Below, piece by piece: positions 1 through 5,025 of a stretch of 5,025 nt of DNA. A program made the position numbers and the translations under genes. Positions within the stretch are counted from its first letter, which is position 1. Every line of letters starts with the position of its first letter. This DNA comes from Bdellovibrionales bacterium (GTDB taxonomy: Bacteria > Bdellovibrionota > Bacteriovoracia > Bacteriovoracales > Bacteriovoracaceae): assembly GCA_030633015.1 (NCBI GenBank), contig DAOVTR010000152.1:1-5025 (forward strand). Reading direction: 5' to 3'. The notes under the pieces are model-generated. The model was given only the letters and a program-made list of their open reading frames with translations. It did not search any database and was not told the origin of the DNA.

Positions 1-821
1 AAGAGCAGGGAGCTGGTGACCAAGGATTAATGTTTGGTTATGCGGTTAAAGAGGCGGAAAATTTAATGCCTTATACTATAGATATCTCTCATCGCTTAGC
101 GGAAAGATTAAGTTTTGTTAGAAAAGAAAATATTCTTCCTTTATTAAGACCAGATGGAAAAACTCAGGTTTCGGCTCAGTATGAAAATGGAAAGGTTAAG
201 AGGTTGGATGCAATTGTTGTTTCAAGTCAGCATGCAAACGAGATGAGTTTAAAGCAAGTTCAGGACGGGATACGAGAAGCAGTTATTAATGAAGTTGTTC
301 CATCACATTTAGTTGATAACAAAACAAAAATATTTATTAATCCTACTGGAAGATTTGTTATTGGCGGGCCAATGGGGGATTGTGGTTTAACTGGCAGAAA
401 AATAATTGTAGACACTTATGGAGGACATGGTGGCCATGGTGGAGGAGCCTTTTCCGGAAAGGATCCATCAAAGGTTGATAGGTCAGCGGCTTATGCTGCA
501 AGACAAGTTGCAAAAACAGTGGTTGCCGCAGGACTTGCCGAGAAAGCTTTAGTACAAGTTGCTTATGCAATTGGAGTAGCACAGCCCGTATCATTTTTAG
601 TGGATACTTATGGAACAGAAACAGTTTCTTTAGATAAAATTACAAAAGCTGTTAATATTGCGTTTAACATGAAACCTAAAGAGATAATTACAAGACTTGA
701 TCTCCTTAGGCCAATTTATGCAGAAACAGCAGCATATGGACATTTTGGAAGAACATCTGAAACAGGTTTTACTTGGGAAAAAGTGGATAAGATTGAGGAG
801 CTTCAATCTCTAGTTAAATAA
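1..821 (+). CDS. metK: S-adenosylmethionine synthetase (methionine adenosyltransferase), 5'-truncated by window edge
   Basis: This enzyme makes S-adenosylmethionine from methionine and ATP, releasing phosphate and pyrophosphate, in the cytoplasm; it supplies the cell's main methyl donor. The reading frame is open to the left edge: whole codons start at base 3 and read [14 protein letters not shown], so the ATG at 30 is an internal methionine, not the start. Both family signatures are present: GAGDQG (bases 9-26, with the metal-binding Asp corresponding to E. coli D118) and the P-loop-like GGGAFSGKD (encoded near 439-465). [23 protein letters not shown] and [14 protein letters not shown] carry the conserved Arg and Lys residues that bind the phosphates, and the C-terminal [10 protein letters not shown] is also intact. 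By comparison with the roughly 384-residue E. coli enzyme, about the first 110 residues lie outside the window. The visible part has no frameshift or missing catalytic residue. The next gene begins two bases after the stop, suggesting a shared transcript. The identification is secure. Confidence 0.98.
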   Translation, partial: EQGAGDQGLMFGYAVKEAENLMPYTIDISHRLAERLSFVRKENILPLLRPDGKTQVSAQYENGKVKRLDAIVVSSQHANEMSLKQVQDGIREAVINEVVPSHLVDNKTKIFINPTGRFVIGGPMGDCGLTGRKIIVDTYGGHGGHGGGAFSGKDPSKVDRSAAYAARQVAKTVVAAGLAEKALVQVAYAIGVAQPVSFLVDTYGTETVSLDKITKAVNIAFNMKPKEIITRLDLLRPIYAETAAYGHFGRTSETGFTWEKVDKIEELQSLVK

Positions 822-823
822 AA

Positions 824-1057
824 ATGGATATAATATATTTTATTTTACGTTATATACCTTTTTGGGCCGTGCCCTTAGCTTTCATTGGTGGTGAGTTTGC
901 TTACGTTTTCTGGTTAAAATCCTATAAACAAGTATCCATGATATTTGCATCAATATTTGGAATTTCAATACTATTTATTATTTATTATTATTGGGCGCCA
1001 GGCCCAGATGGTTCAGTACAAGAGTTCATTAAGATGATTGAGTTTTTTAAATCTTAA
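824..1057 (+). CDS. small two-helix inner-membrane protein, function unknown
   Basis: This is a 77-residue hydrophobic protein that I do not recognise. Two membrane segments are clear. The first, about residues 10-31, contains Pro12, Pro17, a Gly-Gly pair and Glu24; the second, about residues 37-57, ends in YYYW. A short polar stretch (KSYKQ, residues 32-36) separates them. The C-terminal tail, from APGPDG at 58-63, is probably a short amphipathic helix (VQEFIKMIEFF). The basic inter-helix loop would face the cytoplasm under the positive-inside rule, placing both termini outside; this is inference. The ATG lies two bases after the metK stop and has no Shine-Dalgarno at normal distance. The nearest purine run, GAGGAG at 795-800 inside metK, is 23 bases away, so translation probably depends on ribosomes finishing metK. 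The membrane segments, codon use matching the neighbours and tight spacing support a real gene, although no homologue can be named. Confidence 0.75.
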   Translation: MDIIYFILRYIPFWAVPLAFIGGEFAYVFWLKSYKQVSMIFASIFGISILFIIYYYWAPGPDGSVQEFIKMIEFFKS

Positions 1058-1065
1058 GATTTTAG

Positions 1066-1086
1066 CTAGTTAACGATTATAACTAG
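1066..1086. repeat. inverted repeat after the metK unit, possible weak terminator
   Basis: CTAGTTA (1066-1072) and TAACTAG (1080-1086) form a perfect 7-bp stem with a 7-base loop, starting eight bases after the small membrane protein's stop codon. The position suits the 3' end of the metK transcript. The stem is AT-rich and is not followed by a run of T, so it is not a canonical intrinsic terminator. It may simply stabilise the 3' end or bind a protein. Confidence 0.3.
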
Positions 1087-1099
1087 GCAAATTAATATA

Positions 1100-1119
1100 G
1101 GTGTTGAAAAATTGACACC
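1100..1119. promoter_or_regulatory. imperfect inverted repeat overlapping the -35 box, candidate operator
   Basis: GGTGT (1100-1104) and ACACC (1115-1119) are inverted around a 10-base AT-rich centre, and a further matching A/T pair extends the arms after one mismatch. The 20-bp element covers the whole -35 hexamer at 1112-1117, so a bound protein would be expected to block RNA polymerase. A one-mismatch copy of its right part (minus strand of 1106-1119) occurs at 2809-2822. The repeat is visible in the sequence; the operator role is inference. Confidence 0.35.
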
Positions 1120-1140
1120 GACTGATTACTTTTATAAAAT
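1112..1140 (+). promoter_or_regulatory. vegetative (sigma-70 type) promoter of the response regulator gene
   Basis: TTGACA at 1112-1117 matches the -35 consensus exactly. After a 17-bp spacer, TAAAAT at 1135-1140 matches the -10 consensus at five of six positions. Transcription would begin near 1147, giving a leader of about 48 bases before the GTG at 1195. This is the best promoter-like pair seen in the intergenic regions. It suggests that the regulator is transcribed apart from the metK unit and by the housekeeping sigma factor, not by sigma-54. Confidence 0.65.
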
Positions 1141-1154
1141 TTTCATGTGTTAAA

Positions 1155-1180
1155 AACTTAAATAGTTCAATATTTAAGTT
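1155..1180 (+). promoter_or_regulatory. 5'-leader hairpin next to the ribosome binding site
   Basis: AACTTAAATA (1155-1164) and TATTTAAGTT (1171-1180) pair perfectly over 10 bp around the loop GTTCAA. Beyond an A-A mismatch, two more A-T pairs can form. The stem lies entirely within the predicted leader and ends five bases before the GGAG at 1186-1189. It is almost all A-T and therefore weak. It could tune access to the Shine-Dalgarno, protect the 5' end, or serve as a DNA palindrome for a regulator. It is not a terminator in the usual sense, because only ATTTT follows it. Confidence 0.4.
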
Positions 1181-1185
1181 ATTTT

Positions 1186-1189
1186 GGAG
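1186..1189 (+). promoter_or_regulatory. Shine-Dalgarno supporting the GTG start at 1195
   Basis: GGAG is followed by five bases and then GTG. The spacing is short but workable. The only nearby in-frame alternative, ATG at 1240 (codon 16), has no purine-rich sequence before it. The receiver domain begins only around residue 25, so either start would leave the domains intact, but GTG at 1195 is favoured. Confidence 0.55.
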
Positions 1190-1194
1190 AGTTC

Positions 1195-2709
1195 GTGGAG
1201 GATCTTATACATTTACATGCATCTTTTGATAACACTCTTATGAATGTTGATACAAATAGGAGTGAGGTTGAAATTTTTATTGTGGAAGATGATAAGACTC
1301 TGGGAATTGCAATTAAAAAGTATTTGGAAAAAATATTTAATCTTCCAGTCAGGTATTACCTTTCTCCTTCGGAATTATTATCAGATATAAGTAGTGATAA
1401 TCAAAAAAATATTCCATTTTGTCTTGTTACAGATATTACTTTTGATGAAAGTGGAGCAGATGGCCTACTTTTAATTGATATCTTAAAAGAGAGAAATCTT
1501 AACTTTGTTAGTATTGCAATGACTGGTTTTGCCTCAGTTCAAACCGCAATTTCTGCTACTAAAAAAGGGGTTTACCATTATCTGACAAAACCTTTTCAAT
1601 TAGACGTACTTGCAAATTTAATAAGAGATGCAGTAAAGATTAAGCTGGGATTTGATATTGTTAGTGACGTTGAAATAGGTAAAATAAGTAGAGTCAGTGC
1701 CTTTACTTCCAAATTTAAAATTGAATCGCCTAAAGAAGAAGATATATATCAAGGTATGATTGGTCGTTCACAGATAATGCAAGATGTGTTTAATAGGATA
1801 AAAAAAGTGGCCCAATCAGATTCAACTGTTCTGATTACGGGAGAGTCAGGTACAGGAAAAGAGTTGGTTGCTGATGCTATTCATCAATTGTCAAATCGAG
1901 TAAATAAAAAAATGGTTTCTGTAAATTGTGGTGCAATTCCTGGCGATCTTTTGGAGAGTGAGCTTTTTGGTCACGTTAAGGGGGCTTTTACAGGAGCAAT
2001 TTCTAATCGTAAAGGTCGATTTGAAACGGCAAATAAAGGTACACTGTTTTTAGATGAAATTGGAGATATGCCTCTACTTTTACAAGTTAAAATATTAAGA
2101 GCACTTCAAACGAGGGAAGTTGAGTTAATTGGATCAAACGATTTAGTTAAAATTGATGTTCGAATCATTACCGCAACACATAGAAATTTAGAGAAAGCTG
2201 TTTTAAATGGAGATTTCAGAGAAGATCTCTTTTATAGATTAAATGTTATTCCTTTTAAAATTCCACCTCTTAAAGAGCGAAAAGAAGATATTCCTTTAAT
2301 GATCTCTTATTTTTTGTCTAAATTTGTAAGTGCTGATGGTAGAAACCATTTAGAATTTTCTGATGATGCCCTTGATTGTCTGATTAGTTATCCTTGGCCT
2401 GGCAATGTTAGAGAATTAGAAAATTTAATTGAAAGATTGGTTATATTAAAAGGTGGGAGTATTTTAAATGTATCTGATTTGCCTGCTAAGTTTTTTCAAC
2501 ATTGGGGAGAAAAAACTTATAAAAATTTAGTGGATCTTCCAGATGTTGGTTTGGATTTAAAAGATCTTTTAAGTGAAGTTGAAAATTCATTAATATTTCA
2601 GGCCCTCGATCGCACTAATGGAAATAAAAATAGGGCATCCAAGTTACTTCAAATTAATAGAACAACCTTGATTGAAAAAATGAAAAAGAAAGGTTTGATT
2701 TTTTCATAG
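1195..2709 (+). CDS. sigma-54-dependent response regulator (NtrC-family: receiver, AAA+, Fis-type HTH)
   Basis: This is a cytoplasmic transcription activator that, once phosphorylated, should form a ring, hydrolyse ATP and open sigma-54 promoters. The receiver domain spans about residues 25-150, with acidic residues E31-D33, phosphoacceptor D80, T110 and K132 (TKPF). The AAA+ domain spans about 187-420: Walker A GESGTGKE at 216-223, the sigma-54-contacting GAFTGA at 263-268, Walker B FLDEIG at 285-290, the arginine region [10 protein letters not shown] at 341-350, and sensor [10 protein letters not shown] at 401-408. The C-terminal Fis-type helix-turn-helix is at about 470-502 ([21 protein letters not shown]). 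At 504 residues it has the usual length for the family, with about 24 residues before the receiver. The phosphoacceptor loop is unusual: the common Pro four residues after Asp is D84, and the conserved Gly (G90) comes two residues later than usual. No histidine kinase is adjacent, so the input signal and targets are unknown. It has its own promoter upstream. Confidence 0.96.
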   Translation: MEDLIHLHASFDNTLMNVDTNRSEVEIFIVEDDKTLGIAIKKYLEKIFNLPVRYYLSPSELLSDISSDNQKNIPFCLVTDITFDESGADGLLLIDILKERNLNFVSIAMTGFASVQTAISATKKGVYHYLTKPFQLDVLANLIRDAVKIKLGFDIVSDVEIGKISRVSAFTSKFKIESPKEEDIYQGMIGRSQIMQDVFNRIKKVAQSDSTVLITGESGTGKELVADAIHQLSNRVNKKMVSVNCGAIPGDLLESELFGHVKGAFTGAISNRKGRFETANKGTLFLDEIGDMPLLLQVKILRALQTREVELIGSNDLVKIDVRIITATHRNLEKAVLNGDFREDLFYRLNVIPFKIPPLKERKEDIPLMISYFLSKFVSADGRNHLEFSDDALDCLISYPWPGNVRELENLIERLVILKGGSILNVSDLPAKFFQHWGEKTYKNLVDLPDVGLDLKDLLSEVENSLIFQALDRTNGNKNRASKLLQINRTTLIEKMKKKGLIFS

Positions 2710-2717
2710 TCATATTT

Positions 2718-2734
2718 TATTTGAATATCAAATA
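2718..2734. repeat. AT-rich inverted repeat just after the response regulator
   Basis: TATTTGA (2718-2724) and TCAAATA (2728-2734) form a perfect 7-bp repeat with a three-base centre, beginning nine bases after the regulator's stop. With one G-C pair and no T-tract it would be a poor terminator. It may be a protein-binding palindrome or a chance product of AT-rich sequence. Confidence 0.25.
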
Positions 2735-2743
2735 TAACGAACT

Positions 2744-2765
2744 AAATTAATATACTAATTAATTT
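2744..2765. repeat. all-AT inverted repeat in the intergenic region
   Basis: AAATTAAT (2744-2751) and ATTAATTT (2758-2765) are perfect 8-bp inverted arms around ATACTA. The arms contain no G or C. The element includes TATACT at 2751-2756, which resembles a -10 box but has no acceptable -35 partner at 16-18 bp. Such repeats are expected fairly often in DNA of this composition. Confidence 0.2.
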
Positions 2766-2791
2766 CTTTGAAAGATTTAAGTTGTTGTAAA

Positions 2792-2826
2792 TATGGAAAA
2801 AAGCAACTGGTGTCATTTTTTCCATA
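2792..2826. repeat. 11-bp perfect inverted repeat (stem-loop) between the regulator and the exported protein gene
   Basis: TATGGAAAAAA (2792-2802) and TTTTTTCCATA (2816-2826) pair without mismatch around a 13-base loop. This is the longest perfect stem noticed in the window. As RNA, the U-run forms part of the right arm and does not follow the stem, so this is not a standard terminator, although it could still mark the 3' end of the regulator transcript. The right arm overlaps the left arm of the next stem at 2823-2843, so the two cannot form together. The loop holds GGTGTCA, part of the motif shared with the regulator's promoter. Confidence 0.45.
2809..2822 (+). promoter_or_regulatory. 14-base motif shared with the response regulator promoter
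   Basis: GGTGTCATTTTTTC here differs at one position from GGTGTCAATTTTTC on the minus strand at 1106-1119, where it covers the -35 box. The GGTGTCA core is identical. T-rich sequence makes part of the match cheap. A common binding site for one regulator is a reasonable guess but is not demonstrated. Confidence 0.3.
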
Positions 2827-2843
2827 GGCAATTTTAACCTATG
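2823..2843. repeat. 6-bp stem-loop overlapping the preceding hairpin
   Basis: CATAGG (2823-2828) and CCTATG (2838-2843) pair perfectly around a nine-base AT-rich loop. Four bases (2823-2826) are also the end of the 11-bp stem at 2792-2826, so the pair could act as alternative structures if both lie in one transcript. Whether RNA spans this region is unknown. Confidence 0.3.
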
Positions 2844-2878
2844 AGAAAAATTTTCCTTTCTTTCCATTCAAAAAAAGG

Positions 2879-2884
2879 TAAAAT
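2879..2884 (+). promoter_or_regulatory. possible -10 box for the exported protein gene
   Basis: TAAAAT is the same hexamer as the -10 box of the regulator's promoter. It would place the transcript start near 2891, just before the two AGGAA hairpins, giving a leader of about 60 bases. No sequence resembling TTGACA sits 16-18 bp upstream (the region reads CTTTCT), so this promoter would need an activator or may not exist. No sigma-54 -24/-12 pair was found here either. Confidence 0.2.
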
Positions 2885-2896
2885 GTATGTAGTGAG

Positions 2897-2919
2897 CAGT
2901 GGGTAGGAAACCCTGACTG
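2897..2919 (+). promoter_or_regulatory. leader hairpin with AGGAA loop (first candidate CsrA-type site)
   Basis: CAGTGGGT (2897-2904) pairs with ACCC (2910-2913) and ACTG (2916-2919), leaving a two-base TG bulge and the five-base loop AGGAA (2905-2909). Eight pairs, several of them G-C, make this the most stable-looking structure in the intergenic region. A GGA exposed in a short hairpin loop is the core recognition element of CsrA/RsmA RNA-binding proteins. No csrA gene is in the window, so the assignment rests on structure and on the second site downstream. Confidence 0.45.
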
Positions 2920-2933
2920 TCTTTGAAATTAAT

Positions 2934-2952
2934 TTGAAACAGGAAGTTTCAA
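2934..2952 (+). promoter_or_regulatory. ribosome-binding-site hairpin with AGGAA loop (second candidate CsrA-type site)
   Basis: TTGAAAC (2934-2940) and GTTTCAA (2946-2952) form a perfect 7-bp stem whose last pair uses the A of the ATG start. The loop AGGAA (2941-2945) is the Shine-Dalgarno, seven bases before the ATG. The loop with its flanks reads ACAGGAAGT, close to the first part of the reported CsrA consensus (ACARGGA). A protein bound here would directly block ribosome entry. An upstream copy of TTGAAA (2923-2928) could pair instead with 2947-2952, offering an alternative fold. Confidence 0.5.
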
Positions 2953-5025
2953 TGGTTTATGCAAATTATCTATTCAAAAATTTGGCACTTTTAATTTTTT
3001 TAATTGTTGCTCGTGCAGTTTTTGCCGGAGATTTTTCTTTTCAACAAGAAAATTTTAAAACCCATAAGCGTTGGAATTTTTTCATTAATAAAAGTGAAGT
3101 TGAGATTAAACACAGTGGAATAAATTTGTTTTTGAGTCCTCAAAATCAAATCATATATAATGATATGGTTTTAGAGTTAACAAAAATAAAGGATAAAAAT
3201 AGTTATATAAAGGATATCAGTTTTATTAATGATGATTCTCTTATAAAAGTAACTCTGGCAAGTCCAGCGGTAGAGGTTTTTTCCTTTTATAAAGATAGTT
3301 TAAACAAATATGTTATTGATTTTTGGATTAATGATGATATTTCTAGAGGGATAAGCGAGCAGGATCCATCTAAAACTTTAGGAAAAATTAAAGACACTGT
3401 AGTTATTAAAAAGCAGAATAATAAGAAGATAATAAAGCCTAAAATTAATATTCAATTAAAAGCAAGTTCCAAACCAGTTATAAAAGATAATCATAAAAAA
3501 GTTGTTAAGAAAAAAATTGGATTTTCTAAAAATTCAAACTTTAGGGATTTTAGGTATGGAGCACCTTTTATTTGGGATTATGAGGCAATGCTTCCTCAAT
3601 TTAATTATACAGTAAATTTAAAAAGTAAAACGCCAGAATATTTTTATCCTGTTAAGGATGTTAATTATGAAGAGAGTGATCAGAAAGCACATTTGCAATT
3701 GGCAATAAATCTTTTTAAAAAGAAAAAATGGGGATTAATGTATAAGTCTCTAAAGCTATATGAAAAAAAATATTTAGATCAAAATATTGATTTTATTCAA
3801 TATTTAAAAGGTAATGCGATACTTCGAAATAGTTTTAAAAAAGAAGATAAGAAAGCGGTTAAAATGGCCGTTAATATTATGGAAAATATCTCTGAACGTA
3901 CTAACAATTATGATCTAAAAAGAGGAATCTCAAAATACTTAATTAATTATTATGTTAAAAATAAGGAATATGTAAAGGCCTTAAAAAAATCAAAAATATT
4001 GTATGTCGTCAGCAAAGAAAATTTTGATATTGAAGAGTCATCAGAGTCAGCTGAAAGTATTTTATATTGTCTTGCAAAGTTGAGCCAACTAAATATTATT
4101 CAAGAATTTGTAAAAGAAAAAACAATTAAAAAGTTGGTTCCAAAGCAGACTCTGATTGCATATGAGTATTTTACTCTTTTAAAAATTAAAGATAATAAAA
4201 TGGTTATAAATAAATTTGAAAAGATTAAAAAAAGTTTAAAGCAACCTATTCATAGAACTATCCTATATAATGTTGCAGAATCATATTTTAGAGAAGGGAA
4301 ATTTCAAAAGTCTTATAAATTATTTGATAAGTTTGTTTATGAGAATTCATTTCATTCATATTCCGAAAGAGCAAGGTTGAGGATAGCTTTATCTTATGAG
4401 TTTCTTGATAAGGAACCACTTAAAACTATAGAGTTGTATAAAAATGCAATAGATCGATCACAGTCATATAATATTAATTATGAAGCTAGCTTGCGATATG
4501 TTGCTTTCAGAATTCTAAGAAATAAGAAACCAAGCAAAGAAGATTGGGAAGTTAGCAGTTTCATGGAAATTGATGAGTATAAGAAAAAAACTATATCTAG
4601 AAATCATTTAAAGCTTTTGTGGATTGTTCGTCTAAGAAGTTTTATAGTACAAGAAAAATGGGATAAGGCACTCGCATATTTGAATGTTATTCCCCTAAAT
4701 TCGATGCTGCCTTCAGAGAAGAGAGTATTTCAAGCAGATGGGGCAGAAATTATTTATGGAATTATTAGCGATTTTTATAAAAACTCTCATTATTCGAAAG
4801 TAGTTAGAGCTTGGTCAATGTATAAGGACCAGTATTTTGCAAAAGTTGCAGCAGATCCTTATATGAATTATATTGTTGGACAGTCTTATGTTAAACTTGG
4901 GCTGTATCAAGGGTTTGATAAAGCATACGCTATTTTTGAAAAAATAAAAGATGCACCGATCAAAACTTTTCCAAATTGGACAAAGAAAATTAAATTTAAT
5001 AACACCTCTCGAATGCTAGTTGAAT
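2952..5025 (+). CDS. exported helical-repeat (TPR-like) protein with N-terminal beta domain, 3'-truncated by window edge
   Basis: The frame stays open for 691 codons to the right edge, so the C-terminus is missing. The ATG at 2952 has a Shine-Dalgarno (AGGA, 2941-2944) and the frame is closed upstream by TAG at 2904. Residues 1-25 look like a Sec signal peptide: Lys9, a hydrophobic core at 11-20, and probable cleavage after AVFA at 22-25. Residues about 30-128 alternate short hydrophobic strands and end in KYVIDFWIND, reminiscent of AMIN-type envelope domains; that resemblance is weak. A Lys-rich linker covers about 140-192 and leads into an aromatic stretch, FRDFRYGAPFIWDYEAM (197-213). From about 240 onward the protein is amphipathic helices with TPR-like spacing, for example AESYFREGKFQKSYKLFDKF at 442-461 and VGQSYVKLG at 642-650. 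It is probably a periplasmic or envelope-associated scaffold. I cannot name the family. Codon use is strongly A/T-biased, as in the neighbouring genes. Confidence 0.85.
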   Translation, partial: MVYANYLFKNLALLIFLIVARAVFAGDFSFQQENFKTHKRWNFFINKSEVEIKHSGINLFLSPQNQIIYNDMVLELTKIKDKNSYIKDISFINDDSLIKVTLASPAVEVFSFYKDSLNKYVIDFWINDDISRGISEQDPSKTLGKIKDTVVIKKQNNKKIIKPKINIQLKASSKPVIKDNHKKVVKKKIGFSKNSNFRDFRYGAPFIWDYEAMLPQFNYTVNLKSKTPEYFYPVKDVNYEESDQKAHLQLAINLFKKKKWGLMYKSLKLYEKKYLDQNIDFIQYLKGNAILRNSFKKEDKKAVKMAVNIMENISERTNNYDLKRGISKYLINYYVKNKEYVKALKKSKILYVVSKENFDIEESSESAESILYCLAKLSQLNIIQEFVKEKTIKKLVPKQTLIAYEYFTLLKIKDNKMVINKFEKIKKSLKQPIHRTILYNVAESYFREGKFQKSYKLFDKFVYENSFHSYSERARLRIALSYEFLDKEPLKTIELYKNAIDRSQSYNINYEASLRYVAFRILRNKKPSKEDWEVSSFMEIDEYKKKTISRNHLKLLWIVRLRSFIVQEKWDKALAYLNVIPLNSMLPSEKRVFQADGAEIIYGIISDFYKNSHYSKVVRAWSMYKDQYFAKVAADPYMNYIVGQSYVKLGLYQGFDKAYAIFEKIKDAPIKTFPNWTKKIKFNNTSRMLVE

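Noticed and set aside
358..594. Open reading frame of 78 codons on the minus strand
   Set aside because: It lies wholly inside metK on the opposite strand, is Leu/Gln/His-rich with no recognisable domain, and is explained by the codon composition of metK.
1049..1062. Perfect 14-bp palindrome AAATCTTAAGATTT across the stop codon of the small membrane protein
   Set aside because: It has no loop, so cannot form a useful RNA hairpin, and partly reflects the C-terminal codons. Probably chance in AT-rich DNA.
2793..2837. Fourteen-codon ORF starting within the 11-bp stem (MEKSNWCHFFHRQF)
   Set aside because: No ribosome binding site and no run of regulatory codons typical of an attenuator peptide.
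2841..2906. Short ORF encoding a 21-residue basic peptide (MRKIFLSFHSKKGKMYVVSSG), in the same frame as the exported protein
   Set aside because: There is no Shine-Dalgarno at proper spacing, its ATG is part of a stem arm, and its length is expected by chance. A leader peptide cannot be excluded but is not supported.
2897..2940. Cyclic-di-GMP (GEMM) type riboswitch
   Set aside because: A G-rich stem with GGAAAC caught the eye, but the conserved GEMM core and second helix are absent and the region is too short.
2981..2998. Sigma-54-like -24 element (TTGGCAC)
   Set aside because: It lies inside the coding sequence of the exported protein, and no GC pair occurs at the required -12 position.
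1..5025. CRISPR array, tRNA, rRNA or insertion sequence
   Set aside because: No regularly spaced repeats, no tRNA cloverleaf with TTCGA-type arm, no rRNA motifs and no transposase or terminal repeats were seen.

Overview
The window is AT-rich and every gene in it lies on the + strand. The order is the 3' part of metK, a small two-helix membrane protein, a sigma-54-dependent response regulator, and a long exported repeat protein that runs off the right edge. Low GC, a Gram-negative style NtrC-type regulator and a long Lys/Asn/Ile-rich exported helical-repeat protein with a possible AMIN-like front end suggest a low-GC proteobacterial lineage, perhaps Bdellovibrionota (Bacteriovorax-like). That placement is inference from sequence style, not a database match.

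Bases 1-1057 look like the end of a metabolic transcription unit. The metK reading frame enters from the left edge and stops at 821. After two bases it is followed by a 77-residue membrane protein with no ribosome binding site of its own, so the two are probably translationally coupled. A 7-bp inverted repeat at 1066-1086 follows but has no T-tract.

Bases 1058-1194 hold a good vegetative promoter (TTGACA, 17-bp spacer, TAAAAT). An imperfect inverted repeat overlaps its -35 box, and a perfect 10-bp hairpin ends five bases before the Shine-Dalgarno of the next gene. That gene (1195-2709) is a complete receiver / AAA+ / Fis-type activator with an intact GAFTGA loop. No histidine kinase is visible.

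Bases 2710-2951 contain no convincing gene but are dense in inverted repeats. The most interesting part is at 2897-2952, just before the last gene. Two successive hairpins each present the loop AGGAA, and the second loop is the ribosome binding site itself, with the A of ATG able to pair at the foot of the stem. This is the architecture of CsrA/RsmA-repressed leaders. A 14-base motif overlapping the promoter of the regulator gene recurs with one mismatch in this same leader region (2809-2822), hinting at a shared DNA-binding regulator.

The last gene (2952 to the edge, 691 residues visible) encodes a secreted or envelope protein: signal peptide, beta-rich N-terminal domain, lysine-rich linker and a long helical-repeat (TPR-like) region. 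Nothing here is a clearly new system. The regulatory leader of the last gene and the coupled small membrane protein are the points most worth following.
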